Origin: Paenibacillus sp. SYP-B3998
Lineage (GTDB): Bacteria > Bacillota > Bacilli > Paenibacillales > NBRC-103111
Direction of reading: 5' to 3'
Assembly: GCF_010820665.1 (NCBI RefSeq)
Contig: NZ_JAAIKC010000003.1
Span: 310,001 to 374,000 of the forward strand
DNA: 64,000 bases
Positions 51,886 through 61,196 of the stretch are shown piece after piece; position 1 is the first letter of the stretch, and every line of letters starts with the position of its first letter. The position numbers were made by a program, and so were the translations under genes. Under the pieces are notes generated by a model, which saw only the letters and a program-made list of their open reading frames with translations, was not told where the DNA came from and did not search any database.

Positions 51886-53685
51886 ATGAAACAGCGACCA
51901 CTTAGAAACGAAGTCCCCGCCCAGCTCACTTGGAATCTTGACGAGCTTTTCACAAGCACGGAGGCTTGGGAAGCGGAAATCGAGGCCCTTCAAGCAGATG
52001 CTTCCCTTTTGGACGCATATAAAGGGACCTTACAAACGGGAGCAAGCCAACTAGCCAACTGTCTTGAGGCGCAAGAAACTTTGCTCGCCCGCAGCGCGCT
52101 AGCGGCAACCTATGCGAGACTGCGGTTCTCGGAGGATTCCAGCAACCCGCAAAACCAAGCGAACTCGGCTCGTTCAGGTGACTTCACATCGGGAATCGGG
52201 GCTTCAATCTCCTTTATTCGCTCAGAAATCCTTGCGCTGCCTGAAGGAACGATTGAAGGGTATCTTAAGGAGGAGTCGCGTCTTGAACCTTTTCGCAAAG
52301 GCTTAGTGGATTTACTCGAAACCAAGCAGCACCAGCTTAGTGCGGAAACTGAGGCCGTATTGGCGTCACTCGGTGAAGTGTTGGGAGCTCCATACACGAT
52401 TTATCAACGCAGTAAGCTTTCTGATCTGTCTTTTGAATCCGTCCAAGATGCGGATGGCGTAACCCATCCCGTTTCCTTTGCTTTGTTTGAAACGGACTAT
52501 GAGTTTACTTCCAATACATCGCTGCGCCGCGCTTCATACAATTCGTTCAGTAAGACGCTTGAGCAGTATCAGCATACATTTGCGGCAGTCTATGCTACGG
52601 AAGTGAAAAGACAAATCGTAACTGCCCGTTTACGTGGTTATGATTCGGCGACCGATATGCTTTTACAGCCACAGAAAGTGACGAGGGAGATGTACAATAA
52701 CATCCTCGATGTCATTCTCACAGAGCTTGGCCCTCATATGCGGCGGTTGATGCAATTGAAGAAAAAAGTATTGGGTCTAGATCAACTGCTGTTTTGTGAC
52801 TTGAAAGCTCCCTTCGATCCAGATTTCAATCCGTCTGTTACGACGGAAGAAGCTAGTCAAACAATTCTTGAAGCGCTGCGGATCATGGGTCCAGAATATG
52901 CGGAGATTATGGAGCAAGCGTTATCGGAACGTTGGATTGACTACGCAGATAATGTAGGCAAGTCGACAGGTGCGTTCTGTGCGTCGCCTTATGGTGCGCA
53001 CTCGTACATATTAATCACTTGGGGCGGGAATATGCGTAGCGCCTTCACCTTAGCACATGAACTCGGACACGCAGGTCATTTGATGCTTGCTGCGCGCAAT
53101 CAGCGTTACACGAACTTCCGGCCGTCCCTTTATTTCATCGAAGCACCTTCCACGATGAACGAATTGCTGCTTGCAGAGCACATCTTGAAGCAGTCGAACG
53201 AACCACGGATGAAGCGTTGGGTCATTCTGCAAATGTTAAATACGTATTATCATAATTATGTAACGCATTTGTTGGAAGCAGACATGCAAAGAAGAGTGTA
53301 CGCTGCTGCCGAACAAGGAGAAGCATTGACTGCTAAGAAACTATCTAGTCTAAAAGGAGACGTGCTTACTGAGTTCTGGGGTGACACTGTGGCACTAGAC
53401 GCAGGAGCCAACCTTACTTGGATGCGTCAGCCGCATTATTATATGGGCCTATATCCTTACACATACGCCGCTGGATTGACTGCATCTACTGCGGTTGCAC
53501 AGTTGATCAAAGCGGAAGGGCAGCCTGTTGTCGATCGTTGGCTGGATGTCCTAAAGGCTGGCGGAACGATGGATCCGCTTGACTTAATGAAGCTCGCTGG
53601 TGTCGATATGTCAGATGCGAAACCGATCCAGAGCGCAGTCGCCTATGTAGGAACGTTGATCGACGAGCTTGAGCGGTTATTTTAA
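51886..53685 (+). CDS. pepF: Oligoendopeptidase, M3 family (PepF type)
   Basis: 599 residues. The zinc-protease motif HELGHAGH with the following glutamate (EAPSTMNE) lies around residues 390-425. The N-terminal helical PepF domain (VPAQLTWNLDELFTS) is typical. The enzyme degrades cytoplasmic oligopeptides of about 6-20 residues. AAGGAG precedes the ATG and the gene is monocistronic between a promoter and terminator. Confidence 0.93.
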   Translation: MKQRPLRNEVPAQLTWNLDELFTSTEAWEAEIEALQADASLLDAYKGTLQTGASQLANCLEAQETLLARSALAATYARLRFSEDSSNPQNQANSARSGDFTSGIGASISFIRSEILALPEGTIEGYLKEESRLEPFRKGLVDLLETKQHQLSAETEAVLASLGEVLGAPYTIYQRSKLSDLSFESVQDADGVTHPVSFALFETDYEFTSNTSLRRASYNSFSKTLEQYQHTFAAVYATEVKRQIVTARLRGYDSATDMLLQPQKVTREMYNNILDVILTELGPHMRRLMQLKKKVLGLDQLLFCDLKAPFDPDFNPSVTTEEASQTILEALRIMGPEYAEIMEQALSERWIDYADNVGKSTGAFCASPYGAHSYILITWGGNMRSAFTLAHELGHAGHLMLAARNQRYTNFRPSLYFIEAPSTMNELLLAEHILKQSNEPRMKRWVILQMLNTYYHNYVTHLLEADMQRRVYAAAEQGEALTAKKLSSLKGDVLTEFWGDTVALDAGANLTWMRQPHYYMGLYPYTYAAGLTASTAVAQLIKAEGQPVVDRWLDVLKAGGTMDPLDLMKLAGVDMSDAKPIQSAVAYVGTLIDELERLF

Positions 53686-53710
53686 ATGATATAAAAACCT
53701 TTAAATAAAG

Positions 53711-53745
53711 AAGCACTAGGGTATTTGTAGCCCTAGTGCTTTTAC
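53711..53745 (+). terminator. Terminator of pepF
   Basis: Perfect 11-bp stem AAGCACTAGGG / CCCTAGTGCTT followed by TTAC. Confidence 0.85.
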
Positions 53746-54106
53746 TATTACTATCCACCTCATCCCGATCGGACTTTAAAACTATGGGATGTTACATTTA
53801 AAAAATTGAAGTATTGGTGGAATTGACAGAGCCCGAGAAATCAGGCTTTTTTATTTTATTTAGGGAAGATTGCTGTTAGTAATGTAGGCACATTTGTGTC
53901 AGTTGACAACTGCTTGTTTTATAGTAAAGTCAATTTTCATCTCAAGTTGGTTCGATGATCAACGGTATAGAAATGAATACTATACAACATAAATGTGCGT
54001 ACTTATATTATTTTTATATATGTACTAGACTATAAACATAGCCGGCCGGCAACTAAGAAATACAAGTTCTTCGAGAAAAGCGCAGCAAATGGAAAGGATG
54101 ACCAAG
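53746..54106. other. Intergenic region upstream of the monooxygenase gene
   Basis: No gene is recognised. A small hairpin with a T-run (GCC...GGCTTTTTT, about 53830-53850) and the palindrome CAGTTGACAACTG near 53898-53910, which contains a TTGACA, may be regulatory. The AT-rich stretch at 54000-54040 may hold the promoter of the next gene. Confidence 0.4.
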
Positions 54107-54394
54107 ATGGTTATTATTCATGCTTATATTCACGTAAAAGAAGATGCGCTTGATGACGTTTTGGAACAAATGAAGCCGTTAATCGCCACCACAACACAGG
54201 AACCTGGCAATATCAGCTATTCCTTATATCGAGATATTAACCATGCGAATGTGTTGATTATGGTAGAGGAGTGGAAGGATGAACAAGCGATTGCTATTCA
54301 TGACGAATCTTCTCATCTTCTTCATTTTTTAACTAACACGAAATCATTTCTGACACAACCCATACAGTTGAATAAATATACCGTTCTAACCTAA
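54107..54394 (+). CDS. Putative quinol monooxygenase (ABM family)
   Basis: 95 residues with the dimeric alpha-beta barrel pattern: MVIIHAYIHVKEDALDDVLE, TTQEPGNISYSLYRDINHAN, VLIMVEEWKDEQAIAIHDES, HLLHF. YgiN-type enzymes oxidise quinols or related aromatics. ATG 54107 is preferred as GAAAGGA lies 8 bases upstream. The nitroreductase-like gene follows after 33 bp, and the pair likely shares a transcript. Confidence 0.8.
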   Translation: MVIIHAYIHVKEDALDDVLEQMKPLIATTTQEPGNISYSLYRDINHANVLIMVEEWKDEQAIAIHDESSHLLHFLTNTKSFLTQPIQLNKYTVLT

Positions 54395-54427
54395 ATAAAC
54401 AAAATAAAAAAGGCAGGTAACTCCCAT

Positions 54428-55093
54428 ATGCAAAAAGTAAAAGATCAAATTTTTCAAGCTTATCAATTTCGACATGCCTGTAAGGAATTCGATTCCACGA
54501 AAAAAGTAAGCAATGCAGATTTTGACTTTATTCTTGAAACAGGACGTTTATCCCCAAGTTCGTTCGGCTTTGAACCTTGGAAGTTTGTTGTCATCCAAAA
54601 CCCGCTCCTGCGAGAAAAGCTGCTTCCAGTCACATGGGGAGCTCAAAAGCAATTGCCGACGTCAAGCCATTTTGTGATCGTGCTTTCCCGGACTCAAGCG
54701 GATTTGGTTGCCGATTCTGCATTTATCCAAAGTATGATGAAGGACATTCAGCTGCTTCCCGAAGAAGTTCAGCAAGGCAAAGGGAAAGTGTTTCATAATT
54801 TCCTAGAGAAAGATTTCAAACTGCTTGATAGCGAAAGAATTACCTTTGAATGGGGCTGCCGTCAAACGTATATCGCTTTGGGTAATATGATGACTGCAGC
54901 CGCGCAAATCGGAATAGATTCCTGCCCTGTGGAAGGGTTCCACAAAGAAAAAGCTGAACAAATTTTGAAAGAGGAGGGTATACTTAAGGGCAATTTCGGG
55001 ATTGCTTGCATGGTTGCTTTCGGCTACAGAATAAATGAACCACGTCCAAAAACCAGACAATCAATCGAGCAAATCGTAGAATGGGTACAGTAA
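54428..55093 (+). CDS. Nitroreductase-family NAD(P)H-dependent oxidoreductase
   Basis: 221 residues. FMN-binding and dimer motifs are AYQFRHACKEFDSTKKVS, LETGRLSPSSFGFEPWKF and a C-terminal CMVAFGYRINEPRPKTRQ. Similar to NfsB/YfkO-type enzymes that reduce nitroaromatics or quinones. It pairs with the monooxygenase gene, suggesting joint handling of aromatic or quinoid compounds. Confidence 0.88.
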   Translation: MQKVKDQIFQAYQFRHACKEFDSTKKVSNADFDFILETGRLSPSSFGFEPWKFVVIQNPLLREKLLPVTWGAQKQLPTSSHFVIVLSRTQADLVADSAFIQSMMKDIQLLPEEVQQGKGKVFHNFLEKDFKLLDSERITFEWGCRQTYIALGNMMTAAAQIGIDSCPVEGFHKEKAEQILKEEGILKGNFGIACMVAFGYRINEPRPKTRQSIEQIVEWVQ

Positions 55094-55133
55094 GATGGTT
55101 TCAAGTTTGACCAGTAAATTAACTAAAAAACCT

Positions 55134-55410
55134 GGTCTTCGTATCGGAAATATTTCACTTTCTTTCCATTAAGCATTAGCAGCAATTGTACAAAGAATCC
55201 TTGAACGATATGGTTACCAGGTTGAAACGAAAGAGGTTCCTCACGAGGAAATGTTTATGTTTCACGAAAAAGGCGATGTAGATTTTCTAGTTTCAGCTTG
55301 GCTCCCAAGTAGTTATGCCGTGTACCTCAACCGCTACAAGGAGGAAGTTGGGCAACTCGGGGTCCTTTATGAGCGTTATTACATGTGAGGTGTCCCGACT
55401 TACATCCCAA
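55134..55410 (+). pseudogene. Glycine betaine-type binding protein (OpuAC) relic
   Basis: Reads LRIGNISLSFH, stop (TAA 55170), ALAAIVQRILERYGYQVETK, EVPHEEMFMFHEKGDVDFLV, SAWLPSSYAVYLNRYKEE, GVLYERYYM, stop (TGA), GVPTYIP. Both stops fall at positions expected to be Gln (CAA) and Trp (TGG). This matches the substrate-binding domain of quaternary-amine ABC importers. The signal peptide and C-terminal half are missing. Confidence 0.75.
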
Positions 55411-55442
55411 ATTTTCGCAAGATTTACTGCTAGATGATTCTG

Positions 55443-55467
55443 AAACCGCCATCTGGCGGTTTTTTTG
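55443..55467 (+). terminator. Terminator after the OpuAC relic
   Basis: AAACCGCCA / TGGCGGTTT with a minimal loop and seven or more T. Confidence 0.85.
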
Positions 55468-55571
55468 TACTCAGATCTTTCATTTTTCTTTACATCTAGA
55501 AATTATTCTAATTATTGTAAGAATGAAGAGACGACGCATGGGGTTTGACCGCCGCCATGTTAAAATCTCAC

Positions 55572-55614
55572 TTGACATTGCATATGCACATTGTATATAT
55601 TATATATATACAAT
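55572..55614 (+). promoter_or_regulatory. Promoter and operator of the GntR-ABC operon
   Basis: TTGACA (55572-55577) and TATATT (55596-55601) with 18-bp spacing. The -10 lies inside a near-perfect palindrome at 55590-55614 with half sites ATTGTATATAT and ATATATACAAT. The layout is typical of autorepression by YtrA-type GntR regulators. Confidence 0.7.
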
Positions 55615-55646
55615 CAACACAATAAATCTCTGGTTGGAGGTGAACC

Positions 55647-56030
55647 TTGAATATAATAATATCTCATGCATCCGAAGATCCGATCTATATACAAATCGTG
55701 AATCAAATCAGAAAGAGCATCTTGAACGGAGAAATAATGGCAGGAGAGAGCCTGCCGTCAATCCGCCAGTTAGCCAAAGACCTGCAAGTTAGCGTTATTA
55801 CTACGAAACGAGCCTACGAGGAATTAGAGAAGGAGCGATTAATCGATTCCGTAGTCGGGAAAGGGTCGTTTGTTTCTGGGGCAAATAAAGATTTTATACG
55901 AGAACAACGCATGAAAAGGCTGGAAGAAAAACTGATAGAAGTCATTAGAGAAAGTCAGGAACTTCACATGAGCTTTGAAGATTTAATTGCTCATTTAAGT
56001 TTACTGTCAGAGGAGGATTCAACAGAATGA
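55647..56030 (+). CDS. GntR-family regulator, YtrA subfamily
   Basis: 127 residues. The winged helix at 8-75 has DPIYIQIVNQIRKSILNGEI, LPSIRQLAKDLQVSVITTKR, GKGSFVSG; only a short dimerisation tail follows, which defines the YtrA subfamily. The TTG start follows TTGGAGGTGA. The gene overlaps the ABC ATPase gene by 4 bp. It likely represses this operon through the palindrome upstream and may respond to envelope stress. Confidence 0.88.
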   Translation: MNIIISHASEDPIYIQIVNQIRKSILNGEIMAGESLPSIRQLAKDLQVSVITTKRAYEELEKERLIDSVVGKGSFVSGANKDFIREQRMKRLEEKLIEVIRESQELHMSFEDLIAHLSLLSEEDSTE

Positions 56031-56896
56031 TAAATACGATTGAAGTACGCGATTTGAACAAATCCTACGATCAATTTTCGATGAAAAGCGTGTCATTTGA
56101 CGTAAAGCAAGGCTACATTACGGGGCTAATTGGCCCCAATGGCGCGGGTAAAAGTACATTAATTAAACTAATTTTAGGAATGGCTCGCCCTGACAAGGGA
56201 AGTGTCCGTATTTTCGGTTGCGATATGCCTAAAGATGAAGTGTCAATTAAACAGCGAATTGGTGTTGTATCCGATGAAAGTTACTACTATGAACACTTGT
56301 CCATTTTTGAAATGAAGCGCGTCGTTGCACCGTTTTATATGAAATGGAATGAACATAAATTTACAGCTTATCTTGATCAATTTGAGCTTTCGCCGAAAAA
56401 GAAAATCAAAGATTTATCAAAAGGAATGAAAGTGAAGCTTTCGCTTGCTCTGGCATTATCCCACGAAGCAGAGTTGCTAATCATGGATGAGCCCACTTCG
56501 GGGCTAGATCCCATTTTCCGAAGAGAGCTGCTCGATCTTTTAGCAGATTTGATGCAGGACGAACGTAACTCTATCATTTTCTCAACGCATATTACAACCG
56601 ACCTCGATCGTATTGCAGACTATATTACCTTCATTAACCGAGGGCAACTTGTGTTCAGTGAAGCGAAAGATGACTTACTTGAGAGATATGCGATCGTTAA
56701 AGGCGGTAAAGAATTGCTTGATCGAGATACGCGCAAGAAATTTGTAGGTGTTAGGGAAACGAGTGTCGGTTTTGAGGGATTAGTCTGTAATCGTAAGGAA
56801 GCTGAAGATAGGTTCGGGGAATTTTCAGTTATTGAAAAGCCATCATTAGAAGATATTATGTATTTTACTTCAAAAGGGGATAAAACGAATGGTTAA
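56027..56896 (+). CDS. ABC transporter ATP-binding protein
   Basis: 289 residues. Walker A is GPNGAGKSTLIKLIL, the signature LSKGMKVKLSLALAL, Walker B LLIMDEPTSG and the H-loop FSTHI. The LSKGMK signature and the C-terminal extension resemble YtrB/YhcG-type exporters linked to lantibiotic or cell-wall antibiotic response. It overlaps the permease gene by 8 bp. Confidence 0.9.
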   Translation: MINTIEVRDLNKSYDQFSMKSVSFDVKQGYITGLIGPNGAGKSTLIKLILGMARPDKGSVRIFGCDMPKDEVSIKQRIGVVSDESYYYEHLSIFEMKRVVAPFYMKWNEHKFTAYLDQFELSPKKKIKDLSKGMKVKLSLALALSHEAELLIMDEPTSGLDPIFRRELLDLLADLMQDERNSIIFSTHITTDLDRIADYITFINRGQLVFSEAKDDLLERYAIVKGGKELLDRDTRKKFVGVRETSVGFEGLVCNRKEAEDRFGEFSVIEKPSLEDIMYFTSKGDKTNG

Positions 56897-57518
56897 TTTA
56901 CTTAGAAAAGACTTCCTTGTCATGAAAAAATCTCTATGGTTAGTCCTATTTTATATCATCATCTTCTTAATCTTATTAGCTGGGCAACGGGAAAATATGT
57001 TTTTAGTAGGCGTTTATGGGGCATTTATCCTGCTTATGTTAAATACGGGGAACGACATTAAAAATAATAATCATAGATTTCTCATCCATTTACCAATAAG
57101 TCGTAAAAACCTTATCACCGCTAAGTACATATCAGGTTTGATTTATTTATGCTTTGGTACAGTTGTCAGCTATCTTATTCAACTATCCGTCTCGATGTAT
57201 GAGGGAAAAGAAATCCAATTGTTAGCGTTCACGCAACCCGTACTTTCATTTGGCCTGATTGTCGTACTCTTTTCTATTTATTTACCTGTTTTTTATTTGT
57301 TGAGTGAAAAGGGAGTTCAAATTATTAACATTGTGTTCATGATCCTTCTAATTGCCATACATATACTTACCAATATTGTGAGATTCGCAGCAACTAAATA
57401 TCAAACATTTCAGAGCATGGAGTCTTTGGTACTCTGTTTGATCGTAGCTGGTTCTGTTGTTATCGCATCCATTTCTTATTTATTAACCGTTCGATTGTTT
57501 TCACGAAGAGACCTTTAA
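56889..57518 (+). CDS. ABC-2 type permease
   Basis: 209 residues, six hydrophobic segments, beginning MVNLLRKDFLVMKKSLWLVL. A DIKNNNHRFLIHLPISRKNL loop is typical of ABC-2 membrane proteins paired with YtrA-type regulators. Predicted partner of the ATPase encoded before it. The substrate is unknown. Confidence 0.85.
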   Translation: MVNLLRKDFLVMKKSLWLVLFYIIIFLILLAGQRENMFLVGVYGAFILLMLNTGNDIKNNNHRFLIHLPISRKNLITAKYISGLIYLCFGTVVSYLIQLSVSMYEGKEIQLLAFTQPVLSFGLIVVLFSIYLPVFYLLSEKGVQIINIVFMILLIAIHILTNIVRFAATKYQTFQSMESLVLCLIVAGSVVIASISYLLTVRLFSRRDL

Positions 57519-57553
57519 CCGAATTTCAAAAAAGATAGGAGATCAATCTTACC

Positions 57554-58975
57554 ATGCAATCAACATATTCTAAGCTTATGAAACAAGTCCTTGTGTTTAC
57601 TTTAACCTTAGTTTACTTGTTTTCAGTAACGTCTAATGCCTTCGCTGAATCTGTATCAACAAATGAAAAACAGGAATTAATTGATTTGTGGGGCCAATCA
57701 GTCAAAGCTAATGCCAAGACATTGAAATCCATTGCGTTCAATTCGAATGACAACTATGAGGATCTTCAATTTTTAAAAACGACATTAAAAGATAAAAGAA
57801 TGGTTATGTTAGGTGAAAGTTCACATGGCTCATCTGAGTTTAATCAAGCAAAAGTTCGTTTAGCTCAGTTTTTGCACAATGAGATGGACTTTAAAGTCAT
57901 TGCCTTTGAGTCAGGTTTGGGTGAGACGAGTGGCTCTTATCATCAAATCGAAAAACTATCAACGGAGGAGATGTTGAAAAAATCGATTTATGGCGTTTGG
58001 CACACAAAAGAGCTGATCCCATTGTTTCAATCCATGAAAGATCAGGTCAAAACGGATAAACCATTCGTACTTTCAGGTTTCGATATGCAGCCAGGTTATG
58101 GCTACGGTAATTTTCTTCAAGATTGGTTAGGACCCATTGACACAGTAATGGCCACTGAGGCTAGCACGCTTGAGGAGAAGTTAGCTCAACTGTACACTCT
58201 TGATGATTGGAATGAAGGTAATTGGGACCAGGATTATACGTATTTAAACACAGGCTATAATAAAGTTAAACAATTCCTCAAAGATCACGAGCTAAAATTG
58301 CAACAACAATTCCCAGAAAATAAAGATATGCTTAAGATTATAAAGCGAGTGATCGATGATCGCATATATTTGATTCGTAATGTCTTGAAACAACAAATTT
58401 TGTACAACAGTTCAATAGCACTAGGGAAATATGATCTTTCCACATCGTTACGAGAAAATGTTGTTTATTTGAGGGATGAAATGATGGCCAATACCTTGAC
58501 ATGGATAGCCGAGGATCTTTATCCAAATCAAAAAATAATCGTTTGGGGTCATAATTATCATGTGCGTAAGAATAATTCCATAATGGAACTATCTTTTGAC
58601 ATCCATCCTTACAAGTATGGCGCTGTTCCCAATATGGCTGAACTTCTCCCATCTCGATTAAAAAAACAAAGCTATACGATTGGTGAATTTATGTATAGGG
58701 GAGAATCGGCAGGAAATGACGGTTCCAGCATGCCGGTAAAGGAAATAAAGGATCCAAGTAGCCTGGAAGCCATTCTCAATCAGGCAAGTTCTCCTTACTC
58801 TTTTCTTGATTTATCGCAGCAAACCATAAAAGAAGAAGCCAACTCGTGGATGTTTACTTCACGTAAAGGACTTTATTGGGGAGTCATTGAGGAGACCTTC
58901 GTTCCTATTGAGCAATATGACGGTATTATATTCGTGGACCACTCAACACCCTCTCAATATATAAAATTTCAATAA
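57554..58975 (+). CDS. Erythromycin esterase-family protein with signal peptide
   Basis: 473 residues. An N-terminal secretion signal ends near SNAFAES. The erythromycin-esterase fold shows MVMLGESSHGSSEFNQAKVR, VIAFESGLGETSGSYHQ, LSGFDMQPGYG and IIVWGHNYHVRKNN. EreA/EreB hydrolyse the macrolide lactone, but many relatives have other substrates, and the secreted form differs from the cytoplasmic Ere enzymes. It follows the GntR-ABC operon by 35 bp and may be cotranscribed. Confidence 0.82.
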   Translation: MQSTYSKLMKQVLVFTLTLVYLFSVTSNAFAESVSTNEKQELIDLWGQSVKANAKTLKSIAFNSNDNYEDLQFLKTTLKDKRMVMLGESSHGSSEFNQAKVRLAQFLHNEMDFKVIAFESGLGETSGSYHQIEKLSTEEMLKKSIYGVWHTKELIPLFQSMKDQVKTDKPFVLSGFDMQPGYGYGNFLQDWLGPIDTVMATEASTLEEKLAQLYTLDDWNEGNWDQDYTYLNTGYNKVKQFLKDHELKLQQQFPENKDMLKIIKRVIDDRIYLIRNVLKQQILYNSSIALGKYDLSTSLRENVVYLRDEMMANTLTWIAEDLYPNQKIIVWGHNYHVRKNNSIMELSFDIHPYKYGAVPNMAELLPSRLKKQSYTIGEFMYRGESAGNDGSSMPVKEIKDPSSLEAILNQASSPYSFLDLSQQTIKEEANSWMFTSRKGLYWGVIEETFVPIEQYDGIIFVDHSTPSQYIKFQ

Positions 58976-59079
58976 TTGAGCGTGCCAATGGCATACATAT
59001 TTACAATAAAAGTTATGGGAATCCAGCCCGCTAGGCCGTGTTGCTGATTATGGATAGCATCTGAGAAACTGGTCGCCCA

Positions 59080-59112
59080 AGCCTGAGTGAAATTTCACTC
59101 AGGCTTTTTTTA
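59080..59112 (+). terminator. Terminator after the esterase gene
   Basis: AGCCTGAGTGAAA / TTTCACTCAGGCT, a perfect 13-bp stem with essentially no loop in the written form, followed by seven T. Confidence 0.85.
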
Positions 59113-59229
59113 ACAAGGACATAACTTGAATTTTTGCTTTTTAATTTGCTATCGCCTAACAAGTGCATGCATCTTGTGTTAGAATGGGAAAATCGGCTTT
59201 TCGCTAATAAAATATGAGGTGAACAAACG

Positions 59230-61101
59230 TTGCTTTCATTATCATCACAGACACGTCAGACATTCCGCGCCAATATGAGGAGTTCTCTACTAGCGCTAAT
59301 CAGCGATAAATGGTCGCAGTACACGTTCTACGCTATTTTGGTTAAATCTTTACTGCTGCTGGCGGCGCTGCATGCGCCTGATTCTGCGGGTATCAACATC
59401 AGAAACATGTATTTCGCAGTACCTCCCGTTTTTTCACATCTTATGTTCATTCTATTCGTTGTGGTAATCGGGCTTTTCTTCAAGAGCAGAGGCCGTCGCA
59501 ACTATCTTATTGGACTTAATACGGCCATCAGCTTACTGCTGTTCTGGGATTTGGTTTATTACCGAGCTTATGCCGCGTTTCTGTCGCTTCGGTTTATTCC
59601 GCATTCGAACGGTTTTAATCCGTTGGATTTGAATTTATGGACATATATACGTCCATTTGATTTTGGATTTCTGCTTGATTTGATTGTCATCGGCGTTCTG
59701 GCGCTTATGCGCTTGAAAGGCCGCACTATTGCCGAGAAGCGCGAGCGTAAAAGGCAGCCTGTACTCGCTGCTATCCTTATGGCTGCGGCCATAAGCGTTG
59801 TCGCTTACGACCATTACCGGATTGACGTACAAGACGCGACAAAAGGTCAGATGATCTTTTTCAAAATGTGTTGGGTCCCGTTCCAATCGATGTCGAACAT
59901 GTCTCCAATTGGCTATCATCTTTTCGATGGGCTGCGTTTGTTAGGCGAAGCCAAGGTAATCGATTTGGCTGAACAAGATCGGGCAGAAGTAAAGGACTGG
60001 TTTGCCCAAAATGCAGAAAATCTGCCGGATAACGCGTACAAAGGGAAGTTTCAAGGGAAAAATTTGTTCGTCATTCAGGTTGAATCGCTTGAGGCATTCG
60101 TACTTGGTCAGAAAGTAAGCGGTCAAGAAATCACGCCAAACTTGAATCGGATGATGGGCAGCAGCCTGAATTTTACGAACTTTTATGAGCAAGTGAATGA
60201 CGGTACGAGTTCAGACAGCGACCTACTGACGACGACATCGGTATTTCCGCTGCGGGCGGGCACGAATTTCTATCGCTACCCAACAAACACCTATCATTCA
60301 TTGCCGAAATTACTTGAGGGCATCGGGTATCAAACGATCTCGTCGCATCCTGAACCAGCAGGGAACTGGAACTGGATAGAGGCTCATCATAATATCGGCT
60401 ATCAAAAAAGCTGGGATTTGCGGCAATTCACCGTAGATGATCAGGTGGGTTTAGGTTTATCAGACGAATCGTATTTAAGACAGATGGGCGATAAAATCAA
60501 GGACGAGCAGCAGCCATTCATGCTGCACTTGGTAACATTATCCAGTCACGGGCCGTTCGACATGGCAGAGAACAAGAAGGAACTTCAGCTCGATCCGGCC
60601 TTTGACCAGACTATCATGGGCGCTTACTTCCAAGCTGTACATTATACCGATAAACAAATCGGCTCATTTCTTACCCAATTGGATAAGAAGGGACTACTAG
60701 AGCAATCCGTCATCGTTGTTTACGGTGATCATACGGGTGTTCATAAATATTACCAGGACAAAATCAATGCCATTCCATCGTTAGAAAACGAAGCTTGGAG
60801 ACAGCCTACGCTGAAACTACCGTTTCTCGTTTACAGCAAAGGGATGCAGGGAGAATCTATAGATACCGTCGGTGGGCAAATTGACACATTGCCAACGTTA
60901 AGCTACCTTATGGGCGTGGATGCGATGAAATTCGAAAATACTGCTATGGGTAAAATTCTTGTTAATACGAAGCGCAATTACACAATTTTGAATGATGGGT
61001 CCATCGTAGGCGTGCAGCCGAGCGGAATGGAACAGCGGCATATCCTCCGCTCATTCCAGATTGCAGACTGGGTGCATGGAAGCAACTATTTCGAGAAGTA
61101 A
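59230..61101 (+). CDS. LTA synthase-family sulfatase
   Basis: 623 residues. About five N-terminal membrane helices (to residue ~195) precede an extracellular sulfatase domain. The nucleophile threonine is in NDGTSSDSDLLTTTSVFPL; metal ligands are suggested by GKNLFVIQVESLEAF and VVYGDHTGVHKYY. LtaS transfers glycerol-phosphate from phosphatidylglycerol to build lipoteichoic acid; LTA primase or a processing paralogue is possible. The TTG start follows GAGGTGA. Confidence 0.9.
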   Translation: MLSLSSQTRQTFRANMRSSLLALISDKWSQYTFYAILVKSLLLLAALHAPDSAGINIRNMYFAVPPVFSHLMFILFVVVIGLFFKSRGRRNYLIGLNTAISLLLFWDLVYYRAYAAFLSLRFIPHSNGFNPLDLNLWTYIRPFDFGFLLDLIVIGVLALMRLKGRTIAEKRERKRQPVLAAILMAAAISVVAYDHYRIDVQDATKGQMIFFKMCWVPFQSMSNMSPIGYHLFDGLRLLGEAKVIDLAEQDRAEVKDWFAQNAENLPDNAYKGKFQGKNLFVIQVESLEAFVLGQKVSGQEITPNLNRMMGSSLNFTNFYEQVNDGTSSDSDLLTTTSVFPLRAGTNFYRYPTNTYHSLPKLLEGIGYQTISSHPEPAGNWNWIEAHHNIGYQKSWDLRQFTVDDQVGLGLSDESYLRQMGDKIKDEQQPFMLHLVTLSSHGPFDMAENKKELQLDPAFDQTIMGAYFQAVHYTDKQIGSFLTQLDKKGLLEQSVIVVYGDHTGVHKYYQDKINAIPSLENEAWRQPTLKLPFLVYSKGMQGESIDTVGGQIDTLPTLSYLMGVDAMKFENTAMGKILVNTKRNYTILNDGSIVGVQPSGMEQRHILRSFQIADWVHGSNYFEK

Positions 61102-61132
61102 GATTATATTCCCATTTTGATGGAAAATACCA

Positions 61133-61166
61133 AATAAGCTGCCGAATCAATCGGCAGCTTATTTGC
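61133..61166. terminator. Terminator between convergent genes
   Basis: AATAAGCTGCCGA / TCGGCAGCTTATT, a 13-bp perfect stem, with T-rich edges on the plus strand and AT-rich sequence on the other. Confidence 0.85.
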
Positions 61167-61196
61167 GTCTGTCAGGAGAATGCCGTTGAGATTTTA

